This document shows, piece by piece, positions 37,381 to 47,902 of a stretch of 48,428 nucleotides of DNA (position 1 is the first letter of the stretch; each line of letters starts with the position of its first letter). The notes beneath the pieces were generated by a model. It had not been told where the DNA came from. It ran no database searches and saw only the letters and a program-made list of their open reading frames with translations. The stretch comes from Polytrichum commune (lineage: Eukaryota; Streptophyta; Polytrichopsida; Polytrichales; Polytrichaceae), in contig OX485804.1 in NCBI GenBank assembly GCA_950295325.1, positions 46,068,001 through 46,116,428 of the forward strand, in the 5' to 3' direction. Made by a program: the position numbers and the translations under genes.

Positions 37381-37595
37381 AGAACCAGCGGTTAGTTACA
37401 GATGAACCGGTTGAGTTTGAAAAGCAACCGGTTGAAGTTGGAGACTTCAGGAGAATTACCGATTATTTTAGAGGAATCTATAGAATATACCTCAAATGAA
37501 TAAAGCAAAACCGGAAGATGTCAACATGTAACCTTAGAATCAGTAGGATCTTGAACAACTATGCCCAAAAACCTCCCGGGCACTGGAGCACTCAT
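37381..37595. repeat. Dispersed repeat matching 19170-19375
   Basis: Matching blocks in the same order: GTTAGTTACA.ATGAACC, GACTTCA.GAGAATTAC, ATGTCAACATGTAACC, and ACTATGCCCAAAAA (here) against ATTATGCCCAAAAA. The partner lies inside the Harbinger-like element at 18697-19391. Identity is roughly 75-80 percent by eye. Confidence 0.65.
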
Positions 37596-38601
37596 CCTAA
37601 AGCCCCAAGCTAAGAAACCATAAAAGTTGCAAGTATAGACTCAAGCTCAAGGGTTAATGAAATGAAATTGATTGAGGACTGTGAAGAAATACTAGAGACT
37701 CTTTAGATCTACATTCTCAAATAGTGAATGCTCACAATTGAGGTGACGCTCATAGAAGGCAACACTTACATAAGCCGAATTAAATGTTTTTGACATGAAA
37801 TGGGGACTTTTCTGGCGAGCGCTGAGTTGCAGCCAACAGCTTATTCTCAACACCTAGGCTGTCAAGTGATGAATGAAACAATGCAAATTGTTCAAGTCAC
37901 CTTGGTACAACTAAGGAAAGAAGGTAAGAATTTTGCAAAACAGTAGAGACAAAGCAGAGTTGAAGCATAAGGCACGGGTGTTAAAACAAGACCAAAGCTG
38001 GTACTTTACTGCAGCTCATAGGAGGCAAAATGGTCAATAATCTTCAGCATAAAGAAGGATTTACAGTATTGAGAAGCTATGGCTGTACTAATTGTCCTGC
38101 TTGGAAATTGATTAGTCTTAGGACAGAGGTCTTTTCTTCATCAAGCACATGCAGATATAACTACTTTCATGTGCGGTTCCAAGACAATCCTTAAATGAAT
38201 GTAGTCAAGGCAGTCCTCTAATCTGAAGCAATAGTGGAGAATCTATCATTGAGGTCCCATGGAGTCGATTGCTGTGAGAGAGGGAAAGGTTGAAAAACGG
38301 GACGGAACCTGCCCTACCCTTCCTTACTGGAACGCCCTCCTGCCCACATGAGTTTGCGATGCGCCGGAGGTGATGGAATCCCGATCGATGGGGAAGATGG
38401 ATGATGATCAGCAACATTAACCCTTACTGTACTAGTTAAAGCTTGACCCGATATGCTCAGTTGATGATGCTGGAATGCTGGGATTGATTGATAATCGCAG
38501 TCCAAAACCCTCGCATCAACGGAAGCTTGGATAGGTTCAGTCAGTGGTGATCCTGCACAAGGACTTGGTAAGAATAGGTCTCAACTTGATGATTCGCTGG
38601 G
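37596..38601. other. AIR9 3' flank
   Basis: The part beside 38601 is presumably AIR9 3' UTR, transcribed leftward. No polyadenylation signal or other gene could be identified with confidence. Confidence 0.35.
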
Positions 38602-41600
38602 TCACATTTTCAAGAGCAAGTTGAGTGGGGTACTGTTGAAGCGTTGCGAGAATCCTCGAATGACGAGCACGATAATGTCACGGATATGTCGTGACTGGAC
38701 CATAAGGTCGACTTCATTTTCAGTGTCCATGACAATTTTCACTCTGTGCTGGTCGTTGCGGAACACCTCTACATGGAACGGGGGTGCGTATGTACCACGA
38801 ATCTCGGTGGATGCAAAGTGCGTTTTTGAACCCGGTTTCACCACCTTCACTCTCTTCCTATTTACATCAAGGACCCGGCGTTCCAAGCTTCCAAGTCCCT
38901 GCGGGTTCTGGGATTTCATCGGAGACCTGTCCCGATCGCGCAATGCCTCAAACTTTACCACCCCCAACTCTAACTTTAGCTTAACCTCCTTGGAAACCTC
39001 AGGGTCCACGATAATTGGGTCCGTTGAGGCTGAAACTGGCCCACCTTCAAGCCCATCCTCTCTCACGGGAGTGTACACAGCAACGAGTCGGTAGCCAACA
39101 TCATCAACATTAGCTTCATACATCCGGCCCACTTCACCCGAAATCGGGATCAGGTCAGGACTTCCTGCCATGGCACGAAACCATTGCAGCATACTCTTGC
39201 CCTCCTTCCCACCACTGTAGATTCCTCGCACAGCGTACAGGCTAGTATGGTAACCCCGGCCTTCTATCTCTAAGTTTTCAACCCTCGGGAAACCCGGCGC
39301 GACTGGAGGAGTTATGATGAACGCGGGCTCGGCCGATCTGCCAAAAACATCTGATATGATGCCTTCACATCTTAAGCAGTAGCCAACATCCTCGAGTCTT
39401 ACCTTATATGTGCAGGATCGTTGAGCCGGGAGCGTCTCAAAGTGCTCCGTGGACTCGGGCTGCCACGACCTTGACCATTGGTACTTGATGTCCTTCTTGT
39501 ACTTCTCCCACGACCGCTGCTGAACCTCCCCCTTCGGGATGACCTCCAAGGCCGTGAGAATTTCGCCCTCGATGGGCTTCCCAGAGATAACCAGCTTCTG
39601 TATCCTCGGAAGCTCAGGATATATCAAAGGACTGGGATCAGACAATACAAGCTCGCCCATGATACCGTCGTTGCGCACGGGAGTGTAGCCAAAGACAACC
39701 GAACACGTGTAGTCATCATCATTCACCACATAAGTCTTCGAGTGCGCATCAGCAATTAGGGTCCGAAGCCCTCCTGTTGTTTGCCTGTACCAACACATCC
39801 GGCTGTCTCCTTCTAGCCCCCCATAATACTCGCCCTCGCCCACAAACATACCTGCTGAAACCTCTCGTACACTAACGTTGCGCACGACGGGGAGGGCAGG
39901 TGCCACGGGAAGATTGCTGTAGCCAACAAGCGGAGTGCCTCGTTTTCCATCATCTCGCACCGGAACCCAATGTAGGACCAAATAGGAGCCAACATCATCC
40001 AGTTTTGGGGTATAAACCTCTGTCTCACTGAGGAACCGTGCGTCCTCTGGCAGCTGGCCATCTTTTGGTCTATGCGCAGTTCGATACCACGTGTACTCAC
40101 CCTCCCCTTCCTTGCCGCCAAAATAAGCTTTGCGAGGCACCACTTCAACATCTTCAAAGCACTGGGGTATGACAAGGTCCGTACCCTCAGGCTCTCCATC
40201 CACAACTACATCCGAAAGAGTGGACCTTGAGTCACCTACAGAGCCATCTTTCCTTACCGGCGTATATACAAGCTCAATTCTGCTTCCAACATCCTCAGAA
40301 GTAAGGTCCAGAATCTCCTCTGTACTCAGTGGGTCTTGGCTACCATCCTCATTTTGTCGCACCCACTCGTGAATGCAGGCGCCCTTCTCCCCACCTTTGT
40401 ACGCGGCCTTGAAGGTCAGGCATCCACCTTCGACAGGAACACCACAAATCTCTAAAGCATTACAAGTTGGAGGGGCAGGAGCCACAGGGCCCACACTGGA
40501 TGAGACCGCTACGGGGCCTGTGACGCCATCACTCCTGACAGGCTCACAAGAAACACAGATCAGTCCATCTATGTCCTCACCTTGGATCGTGTAGGACTCT
40601 TGAACTGCACCTTTGATCTCACGTTGTGTACCATCTTGGCGAGTGAGAAACCACTGCACCTTGCATATTCCTTCTTCACCTCCCCAATACTCTTTTCCTA
40701 CCTGGAGCTCATAACCTTCAATTGGCTCCCCAACTATATGCAGGGAGAGCAACTTAGGTAATCCAGCCCGGGTTCTCTCCATCCCAAAAGTGCTCTTCCA
40801 TTCTCCGATGAGACCATCATCCCGCACAGGCCGGCACCGAAATGAAACAAGCTGGTTGACAGCCTGCCTTGAAATCCTGTACTGGAGCTGCCCTTCTGCT
40901 TCAGGAACTAAGGTACCAGAATCATTTTCATTGTCATGCAAGTACCAGCTATACAGGCTAACACCCTCATATCCTCCCACATACCCATATTGGGCGGTCA
41001 ATGTTTCCCCTTCAACAAAGTCACCAACTATGTTCAGAAATGTTAACCCAGGGGGGAGCATCTCCACAATAGTCTCTGAGATCGCAAACACTGGCTCACC
41101 ACTCTCCCCATCTGAGCGCACAGGGATGTATTTTGCCACTAGGTAATGCCCTACTGCGCCAAGTGGGATCCGGAATGCCTTGGCAACCTTGGAGCTACTG
41201 AGCGGCTCGACTTGGGAGTCTTCTGTCGGAAGTGTGGGAGAGATCTTTTTGAACCACTGCACACGGCTGGCACCTTCAGTGCCCCCCATAAAGATTGCAC
41301 TCACTGCCACCTTACTCCCTTCCTTCAGATCTCCAACAACTCGCAAGTTTTCCACCTTGGGAGGTGCAAGTAGAACAGGTGTACTTACGGCAGTTACAGG
41401 ATCACCCACCTTACCTTCAAAGTTGACAGGGGTATACATGAACATCATCCGTCGACCTACATCCTCATCAGTCAGAGTATAGTCCAGGTTTCCCCTTGAC
41501 ACAACCTTAAATTCTCCTGATTCCGGATTCTCCCGAAGCCACTCGAACTTGCTTGCACCTTCTTTGCCTCCAAAGTAGTGGCCATTGCCTTTAATAACAT

Positions 41601-44600
41601 TGCCGTTGATAGCATCCCCAATGATCTGGACAGCACTCACGCTCGGAGACGCCGCTTGAATTATAGCAGTGGCAGCATACTGCGGCTCTCCTTTCACTCC
41701 CTCCTCCGTCACAGGTGTAAACATGAATATGAGACTTGACCCAACATCATCAAGTGTGAGCCGATACTCAGGTTCCTCAGCTCCCATGATTGCAACAGGA
41801 CTAGTGTGATCCGCACGCCTTAGCCAGCTTGAAACAGACTTTCCAGGAGCTCCACCACACCATGCAACAATAGCTGAGCCTTTCACAATTGCACCTTCAA
41901 TGGCATCCCCGTCCACTTCAAGGGACAAGATTTTTGGACACTTACTACCAGGGGCAACAGGAGCAGAGATGGCAAAAATTGGAGGATATTCTGTCTCTCC
42001 CAACACGATGCTGCATTCCACTTTGAGGCAGTTGCCCACATCTTCGTGTTTTGGCCAGTAGCTTTCACCTTCTGCACCCTCAACAGCAACAAAGTTTGCA
42101 GGGGTTTTGTCACCCACAAACCACTGATACCTCAGCTCGAGGTTTGCATCCTCAATTGCCCCTTCAACTTTCTGAAAGACAAATTCACATGTGCAAGGAT
42201 CCTCCTCTGCAGGCTGGTCCACCCATGCTTTTTCGACTGTGTAACCAGGTGGCATGCTTTCACTCCACTGTGAAATTAGAAACTGAAGCGTTGATTCTGC
42301 AGCCTCCTCTGGGTCACAGAGCTCCCAGCCTTCCCGGATGCATAATGCTGTGCTAGGAGGATACATCCTTGCAAGCTCTTGCTCCTCCATCGAAAGGTCG
42401 CGGTCATTGAATTTCTTCAAGCTTGGACCCACAAGCAGGATGGATTGAGCTTCCACATGGAAACTCTCTAGGATGGGATTCTCTTCCAGCCGCAAATGCT
42501 CCAATGCCGGAAGGTGGGGAAAGTCCTTTAATGTGCAGATTTTGTTCTTGCTGGCAGCAAGAACTTGTAGCCGTGGCTGTGATGCCATATTAAGAGACTT
42601 AATCTTGTTCTGAGCAACAGACAAAAACTCCAAATTGGGTAGCTGTGGCAATCCACTGAGAGAAGTGATCTGGTTTCCTGCAAGATAAAGCTGCTGGAGA
42701 GCCTTACAAGTTGCGAGAGGTTCAAACCCGGCACCTTTAAACTCATTGAAGCTCAGATCCAACACTTTGACGCGCCGTAAAATCTCAATGCCATTCAAGG
42801 TTGCAAGTTTGTTGTCACGGAGGTAAACGAACTCCATCTTGGGTGTCAGGCTCACAAGATTTCCGTCCAAGGTTCTAACCTTCTGGCCTCGAAGATCGAG
42901 TCGAACATCATCACCAGCCTTCACATCCACAGGTGGAAGAGAGATAAAACGCGAGTCCCGGGCATCCGATGTCAAGGATTTTCTTCGAGTGAGCATGCTG
43001 GGGGGACCTGCCGCAATAGCTCCTGGAGATTGTTTTGAGTTTCGGTCACCTGACATGGGGGAAGATGACTTTTCTTTAAGACCACCACTGCCGTTGCTGG
43101 AAGATGAAGGTGATAGAGACTGTTTTGAGTTTGAGAGCCTCTCAACATGGGAAGGTACTGAAGAAGTCGGGGACGCCTTGCCAGCCTTGCCAGAAGAGTG
43201 GAGCCTATCTGATGGGGAGGACTTGCCAATCCCTTTGCTGTGTAGATTTTGACCTTTTTCAGAGGGTGAAAGTTTGGTAGTGGGACTTGAGCTCAGAAGC
43301 CTCTCCAAGGGCGAAGACCTGGTTGTGGTACTGCCCACATTCGGTGATCTCTCTGAGGGGCTTGAGAATGATGAAGATGTAGAGAGTTTATGAGCATTCC
43401 CCACTGGCTCTGCAAAGCTGGATGTCCTCCTTGGTCCAAGAGATGCAGACGAGTTGAGCTTCTTCTTTGCTGATTCTTTGTTCAGAACACCATTTGAAAC
43501 AGGTGACTTCTGCGTTGATGCTCCACTAGGAGAAGAAGAGACTGAATTTACACGGGAACCTGTGAGAGAGCTCGATGCTGGGCTGTATGACTTTGCAGGA
43601 GTTGTTGGACTTTTCGCAGGAGGTCTACCTGAATCAATGGAAGACCTAACGGTGGGACTGGTTTTCTTCACATGGCTGCTAGTAGGTGTTGAATAGGTTG
43701 TCTGGGGGGAAGATGCGCCCGGAGAAGATGCTGATGTGCTCGTGCGCCTTCCAGAAGCTTTCAATACAGGAGTCCTTGCTGCATTTGATGAACCCCATTG
43801 CCGCAGGTCCGAGGAGGATGAAAGGTCCATGGATCGTGACAATGATGTTACTCCAGAGAGGGAATTCCTTCGCGGATTGCCCACGGAGCTGGCCATGCCA
43901 GACAAGGAGGTTCTCCTTGGGTCGGTGGTTCTGGAAGGTGTACGTAAGCCTGTGAGAGTACCAGGGCCAGCAGAGGATCGCCTCACTGTGGGAATGCTGG
44001 GAGATTCAGCAGGAATTCCTCGTCTTTTGATGATAGGTGTTGCAGAGATGATGGGTGGGGCCAATTTCCCATTGCTGCCATTGCTACCATGGCTGCCATT
44101 ATTATTACTCCCATCAGGGAAGCTTTCACCCCTTCGAGCTGCTGCCATAGATGACGACGACCTCAGAAAGGGCTTTGGTGATGGTGGGGCTTGCGTGCGA
44201 GCTGTAGCAGAAGAGGTACTTCTTCTCAAAGTGTTATTAGTGGACGCAGCCACTCCCGCGGTTGCAGCTGTGGGTTTAGCCGAGCCATTGTTGTGTCCCT
44301 TCTTCAAGGATCCCACTTTTGATTCCCTCAAAACATTGCTGGGAGTTTCATGCCCTGAGCCATGGCCATTTCCGGGTGACCTGGAAGCTTCTTCAGGAAG
44401 AGAGGGAGCACCAGAGAGGATGGATTCCATGTCAGCATCTGTAACAAGCTCCCCTTCTTCCACTTGCCCATCCTCTTCCTCCTCCCCTTCCTCCTGGTTT
44501 CCTTCAGCTCTCTCTGCTTCATCTTCATCCTCATCTCCGCTATCGGATGCCATGCTTGAGAAGCGAGCTTCTTCCTCCGTGGTCGCTGGCCGAAGGTCAT

Positions 44601-44634
44601 CTTGCCAGGGTTCAGCAGCTGTGACCTCCTCCAT
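38602..44634 (-). CDS. AIR9: AIR9, microtubule-associated protein
   Basis: A single uninterrupted frame of 2010 residues from ATG at 44634 (context GCTATGG, good for initiation); the frame runs 18 bases further upstream only to a GTG. AIR9 binds cortical microtubules and marks the preprophase band and the cortical division site where the cell plate inserts. Domain order matches: acidic start (1-95); basic Ser/Thr/Pro-rich region (about 95-575), the microtubule-binding part; leucine-rich repeats (about 578-768; VRLDLRGQKVRTLDG, VKVLDLSFNEFKG); about eleven A9 repeats (about 815-1875), each with a GG.EG...W core and a DVG......PVR.DG end, for example YVGGYEGVSLYSWY; then the conserved C-terminal domain ending SRHIRDIIVLVIRGFSQRF. 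Arabidopsis AIR9 is about 1700 residues as I recall; the extra length is mainly the Ser-rich region. The lack of introns over 6 kb is unusual. Confidence 0.95.
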   Translation of the reverse strand: MEEVTAAEPWQDDLRPATTEEEARFSSMASDSGDEDEDEAERAEGNQEEGEEEEDGQVEEGELVTDADMESILSGAPSLPEEASRSPGNGHGSGHETPSNVLRESKVGSLKKGHNNGSAKPTAATAGVAASTNNTLRRSTSSATARTQAPPSPKPFLRSSSSMAAARRGESFPDGSNNNGSHGSNGSNGKLAPPIISATPIIKRRGIPAESPSIPTVRRSSAGPGTLTGLRTPSRTTDPRRTSLSGMASSVGNPRRNSLSGVTSLSRSMDLSSSSDLRQWGSSNAARTPVLKASGRRTSTSASSPGASSPQTTYSTPTSSHVKKTSPTVRSSIDSGRPPAKSPTTPAKSYSPASSSLTGSRVNSVSSSPSGASTQKSPVSNGVLNKESAKKKLNSSASLGPRRTSSFAEPVGNAHKLSTSSSFSSPSERSPNVGSTTTRSSPLERLLSSSPTTKLSPSEKGQNLHSKGIGKSSPSDRLHSSGKAGKASPTSSVPSHVERLSNSKQSLSPSSSSNGSGGLKEKSSSPMSGDRNSKQSPGAIAAGPPSMLTRRKSLTSDARDSRFISLPPVDVKAGDDVRLDLRGQKVRTLDGNLVSLTPKMEFVYLRDNKLATLNGIEILRRVKVLDLSFNEFKGAGFEPLATCKALQQLYLAGNQITSLSGLPQLPNLEFLSVAQNKIKSLNMASQPRLQVLAASKNKICTLKDFPHLPALEHLRLEENPILESFHVEAQSILLVGPSLKKFNDRDLSMEEQELARMYPPSTALCIREGWELCDPEEAAESTLQFLISQWSESMPPGYTVEKAWVDQPAEEDPCTCEFVFQKVEGAIEDANLELRYQWFVGDKTPANFVAVEGAEGESYWPKHEDVGNCLKVECSIVLGETEYPPIFAISAPVAPGSKCPKILSLEVDGDAIEGAIVKGSAIVAWCGGAPGKSVSSWLRRADHTSPVAIMGAEEPEYRLTLDDVGSSLIFMFTPVTEEGVKGEPQYAATAIIQAASPSVSAVQIIGDAINGNVIKGNGHYFGGKEGASKFEWLRENPESGEFKVVSRGNLDYTLTDEDVGRRMMFMYTPVNFEGKVGDPVTAVSTPVLLAPPKVENLRVVGDLKEGSKVAVSAIFMGGTEGASRVQWFKKISPTLPTEDSQVEPLSSSKVAKAFRIPLGAVGHYLVAKYIPVRSDGESGEPVFAISETIVEMLPPGLTFLNIVGDFVEGETLTAQYGYVGGYEGVSLYSWYLHDNENDSGTLVPEAEGQLQYRISRQAVNQLVSFRCRPVRDDGLIGEWKSTFGMERTRAGLPKLLSLHIVGEPIEGYELQVGKEYWGGEEGICKVQWFLTRQDGTQREIKGAVQESYTIQGEDIDGLICVSCEPVRSDGVTGPVAVSSSVGPVAPAPPTCNALEICGVPVEGGCLTFKAAYKGGEKGACIHEWVRQNEDGSQDPLSTEEILDLTSEDVGSRIELVYTPVRKDGSVGDSRSTLSDVVVDGEPEGTDLVIPQCFEDVEVVPRKAYFGGKEGEGEYTWYRTAHRPKDGQLPEDARFLSETEVYTPKLDDVGSYLVLHWVPVRDDGKRGTPLVGYSNLPVAPALPVVRNVSVREVSAGMFVGEGEYYGGLEGDSRMCWYRQTTGGLRTLIADAHSKTYVVNDDDYTCSVVFGYTPVRNDGIMGELVLSDPSPLIYPELPRIQKLVISGKPIEGEILTALEVIPKGEVQQRSWEKYKKDIKYQWSRSWQPESTEHFETLPAQRSCTYKVRLEDVGYCLRCEGIISDVFGRSAEPAFIITPPVAPGFPRVENLEIEGRGYHTSLYAVRGIYSGGKEGKSMLQWFRAMAGSPDLIPISGEVGRMYEANVDDVGYRLVAVYTPVREDGLEGGPVSASTDPIIVDPEVSKEVKLKLELGVVKFEALRDRDRSPMKSQNPQGLGSLERRVLDVNRKRVKVVKPGSKTHFASTEIRGTYAPPFHVEVFRNDQHRVKIVMDTENEVDLMVQSRHIRDIIVLVIRGFSQRFNSTPLNLLLKM

Positions 44635-46850
44635 AGCCACAAGCTGGATCACATAAACGGACGCGGCGGCCCAAAATTTTCCCTGAAAAAACAGGACAAT
44701 TATGAGCTAGGGAAGAGGCGCACACACACACTCCGCCACTTGCAATCAACAGGAGAAAGGGCCACATGTACACCAGGAGCTAGGTGATGATGATGCCATA
44801 CCAGATCAGAAATTCTTGAAGACCCAAGGAACTAGTCTTGTAGCAAGGCAAGAGTCGATCTCAGCGACATTCTCCTCCACAGACGCATCAAGCAAATAGT
44901 AGATCACAAAAAGGAATGGCTTCGAATGTTCTGAAACAAAGACTGCACAGCAGTGAGAGCTCCATTACCAAGAAAGGAATGAGAAGCTTGAAAACTCAAA
45001 GCTAAATTTCAATTGAGCTCAGTCTACTGAGCCTTGGAAGAGAGCTCCACAAAAACTACTGAAAACTAAACATCGTGGACTTTGTTCTTTACGCCAAATT
45101 CCGCTCAATCATCCTTACGTTCTGATTCCCAGACGAATGTGAAGAAACTTTAAGGGGCGACAAGCGGAATCTGGAGCGTAGGATGGTGCAGACATACCAG
45201 ATCAGTTGGTTGCTTGAGTGCCAAATACAATGCGACCACTAGCAGAGGAAGTCACTGTCTTCACTTGAGAATCACTCTTTTACCTGCATAGAGCAAAACA
45301 TCAGGCTTCACATATATATACATTGTCAAATGACAATCGTCGATGGAAGTTGTGTCTAATGCAGGATCATCAACAAATGGGGCATGCCGGTCCCAGGACT
45401 AAGTGCAGCACAAAACACAAAGGTTACGGACTTTAAACACGTCTGACACGGCAGCATTGAGTTTTCAAATTGTTGCTTCTAAGGAAGCCTGTCTTAAGCA
45501 AATGAGACGTTCAATGACAGCCAACCCAAGGCTGCGATCACTAAAGTTGCAGAGTGACTTTGGCCACTCTAGCTCTTAGAGACGAGCAAGGATCTGAGAA
45601 AGCCTCCTCTTACCCTGGCGGTACCTCGTGAGCGGAGAAAATGGGGAAAAAGAGGGTCGATGCATTGCTAAACCCAGAGCTTAGTTGACTTACAAGGGAG
45701 TGCAACTGAAGTTGTAATAGACACCTCCACGTTGAGGAAAGAGCACGGGATGCCACCCTCCATGGCCAAGGGAAGGCACACAGTGGACACTTTAAGAAGA
45801 AACACACTTGCGAGGAGGCTATAGCGATACATATAACGACAAATAGGACCTGACATTGCCTCGCTGCTTTTAAGAAGCGCGCCACTTCGAAGGCACTGGA
45901 GGAGCCACACTGCTGATAGGATGGCTAGATTTGGGGGCTGAAGGAGATGATGGGGGCATAATGTTGAGTGTCTGCACCGATTGCCATGATTCCACACTAC
46001 ACTACCACGATAGAATAGGAAACTCCCCCTCCCCTAGCCCACTGATCGAGCTTCAAAGATCAGCTCTAAATATGGGTACCATCATCAGGAGCGGGAGATC
46101 TGGAACACTTAACTTTCGTGCACACTAAAACCAGAATAGCGAGATCTGCACTACAGATCCCTGCACCCCAAAACCACATTGCCAACCCATTCCCACACCC
46201 GAAATTATACTTCCCACTAACCTACATCCCTCCCAATGTAGCACTCCACAATCCCATCCAGCCACAAGTTCAGCACTAGCTCCTACCTGACAACTGCTGC
46301 GCCCGTCTGAGCACTTGGGCCAGCCTACATTGCGCGAAAACTGCCTCCTTTCCTCACTGCCGCCCAACTCAAGCAGGCAGATTCAATGCGGATCAAGATG
46401 AAGTAGCCCTCCTGGCGATTGATTCGCAGCCCAAAAACCCACCTTGTCGCACCGACAGCACTCCCACGCACACAAGTAGAGTGCAGTGAAGTGGAGGCGA
46501 GGCCCTCCTCTTCCTTGTTCGACTGAGGAGGAGCTGAGTCGCTCCAGGAGCTTGATGGAAAGCGAGGAGGAAGTTCGCAGGTCGGATCTACAGAATGGGA
46601 GGCGACGAGGCTGGAGGTCCTAACCAACGAAGGGAAGGAAGGAGGGAAGGCTGGCGATGGCGATGGCGGTGTGAGGGAGCGAGGTGGGATCGACCGACCG
46701 AGCGAGAGAGAGAGAGGGTGAGAGAAGCGCACAGGAGACAGACAGGCGAGACAGGGCAGGAGGTGGGCGCCAGGCCTGCTGCGTCAGGCAAGGCAGGCCC
46801 GCCCTGCTAGTGCTAACTAGCAAGTTAGTGTCGCTTGCACTATTCTATTC
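44635..46850 (-). promoter_or_regulatory. AIR9 leader and promoter region, spliced-looking 5' UTR
   Basis: On the minus strand TGTTTTTTCAG/GG at 44683 is a strong 3' splice site just before the start codon, so the leader probably contains an intron. Further sites upstream include TATGCAG near 45285, ATCTG/GTATGTC near 45197 and GCCAGG/GTAAGAGG near 45613. The CT-rich tract at 46700-46735 (minus strand TCTCTCTCTCTCGCTCG), in a G+C-rich block at 46480-46810, looks like a transcription start region. The exact exons need cDNA. No other gene is supported here. Confidence 0.45.
44649..44654 (-). promoter_or_regulatory. AUG-stop minimal uORF in the AIR9 leader
   Basis: On the minus strand ATG is followed directly by TGA, 14 bases before the AIR9 ATG. 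The context TTTATGT is weak, so leaky scanning would be expected. AUG-stop elements in plant leaders can stall ribosomes and lower expression (known for NIP5;1, boron-dependent). A role here is inference. Confidence 0.5.
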
Positions 46851-46911
46851 GCCTGCCTAGTACCGTCCCACGTGGCAGTTTTGGGGCCCAAAGTGTGCGG
46901 GGCCTTACTAA

Positions 46912-47899
46912 GGGCCACTTCACACATGAGACTGAGAGCCCGTGACCAATAAACTTCAAGCACTCTCATTGGCGGCAAAGGCGGAGCCGGTTCAAGTTCG
47001 CTTCACACAATGCTTGAGGGACCAACGGAGTATGTGAATGCAAGATACATGTAAAGTCTACATGGATTCCTACATGGCATCCAATGGATCATGTTTCATG
47101 GTCACTTGGACTATTTTCAAAACCATCTCTTCGAAGTAGGCCTAACACAAAACCAGGAGCCCATGGCACTCCGAATGCTCACAACCGTTGATTTATTTTA
47201 TTTTTATCATGTGTGAGGGCATGTGAAGGCATGGTCACACATGTCCTTCAAAATTTTAGTCCTATTTACATCTCATAATCTTATAAATGTTAATCTTATA
47301 GTCTTAGGACCCTATGAACATCCTTTGGAATTTTAGGGAGGCTAAGGGTGATTTACATATTGGTCCATGTTCAAGAAACTCGGGGTACACAACCCATCTA
47401 AGGGCCACTTCACACACCAGCCAAGAGCCATGACCATGAAATTGTGAGAGCTCAAAAGAAAGTGTCCAAAGGCCGTCCCAACACACCTCCAAATCATGTA
47501 GTGTGGTCACGGCCCCTCAAGTGTAGTGTGAAGTCATATGTGACCGGGTGCCTTAACCAAATGTTATGTCAATGAATTTCTATTCATGCAGGTCTTCACA
47601 CATGATAAAATAATATAAACCAACGATTGTGAGCGTTTGGAGTGTCATGGTCTCCCGGATTTGTGTTAGGCCTACCTCCGAGAGGTGGTTTTGGAAAATA
47701 GTCCAAGTGACCATGAAACATGATCCGCTTGATGCCACGTAGGAATCCATGTAGACTTTACATCCATCATGCATTCACGTACTCCGTTGGTCCCTCAAGC
47801 CTAGTGTGAAGCGAACTTGGACCGGCTCCACCTTTTCCACCAATGAGAGTGCTTGCAATGTAATGGTCACGGGCTTCAGTCTCGTGTGTGAAGTGGCCC
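46912..47899. mobile_element. Harbinger-like element with about 310 bp terminal inverted repeats
   Basis: Left arm 46912-47223 starts GGGCCACTTCACACATGAGA. The right arm, 47592-47899, is its reverse complement with roughly 85-90 percent identity, including matching blocks such as GTCTACATGGATTCCTAC and CATGTTTCATGGTCACTTGG. TAA flanks both ends (46909-46911 and 47900-47902). The middle (about 47224-47591) contains another partial end copy, CTAAGGGCCACTTCACACA at 47398. No transposase is present. A 3 bp TWA duplication with GGGCC ends suggests the PIF/Harbinger superfamily; very long arms also give a strong foldback. Confidence 0.88.
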
Positions 47900-47902
47900 T
47901 AA

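Noticed and set aside
44635-44652. Extending AIR9 by six residues to a GTG at 44652
   Set aside because: Nuclear plant genes rarely start at GTG, and the ATG at 44634 has good context; the upstream ATG at 44654 is in another frame and stops at once.
43736-44656. 306-codon open frame on the plus strand opposite the AIR9 N-terminus
   Set aside because: It is the antisense shadow of the Ser/Pro-rich AIR9 region; its translation is low-complexity Leu/Ser/Pro with no family motif, while the minus-strand frame has clear AIR9 domains.
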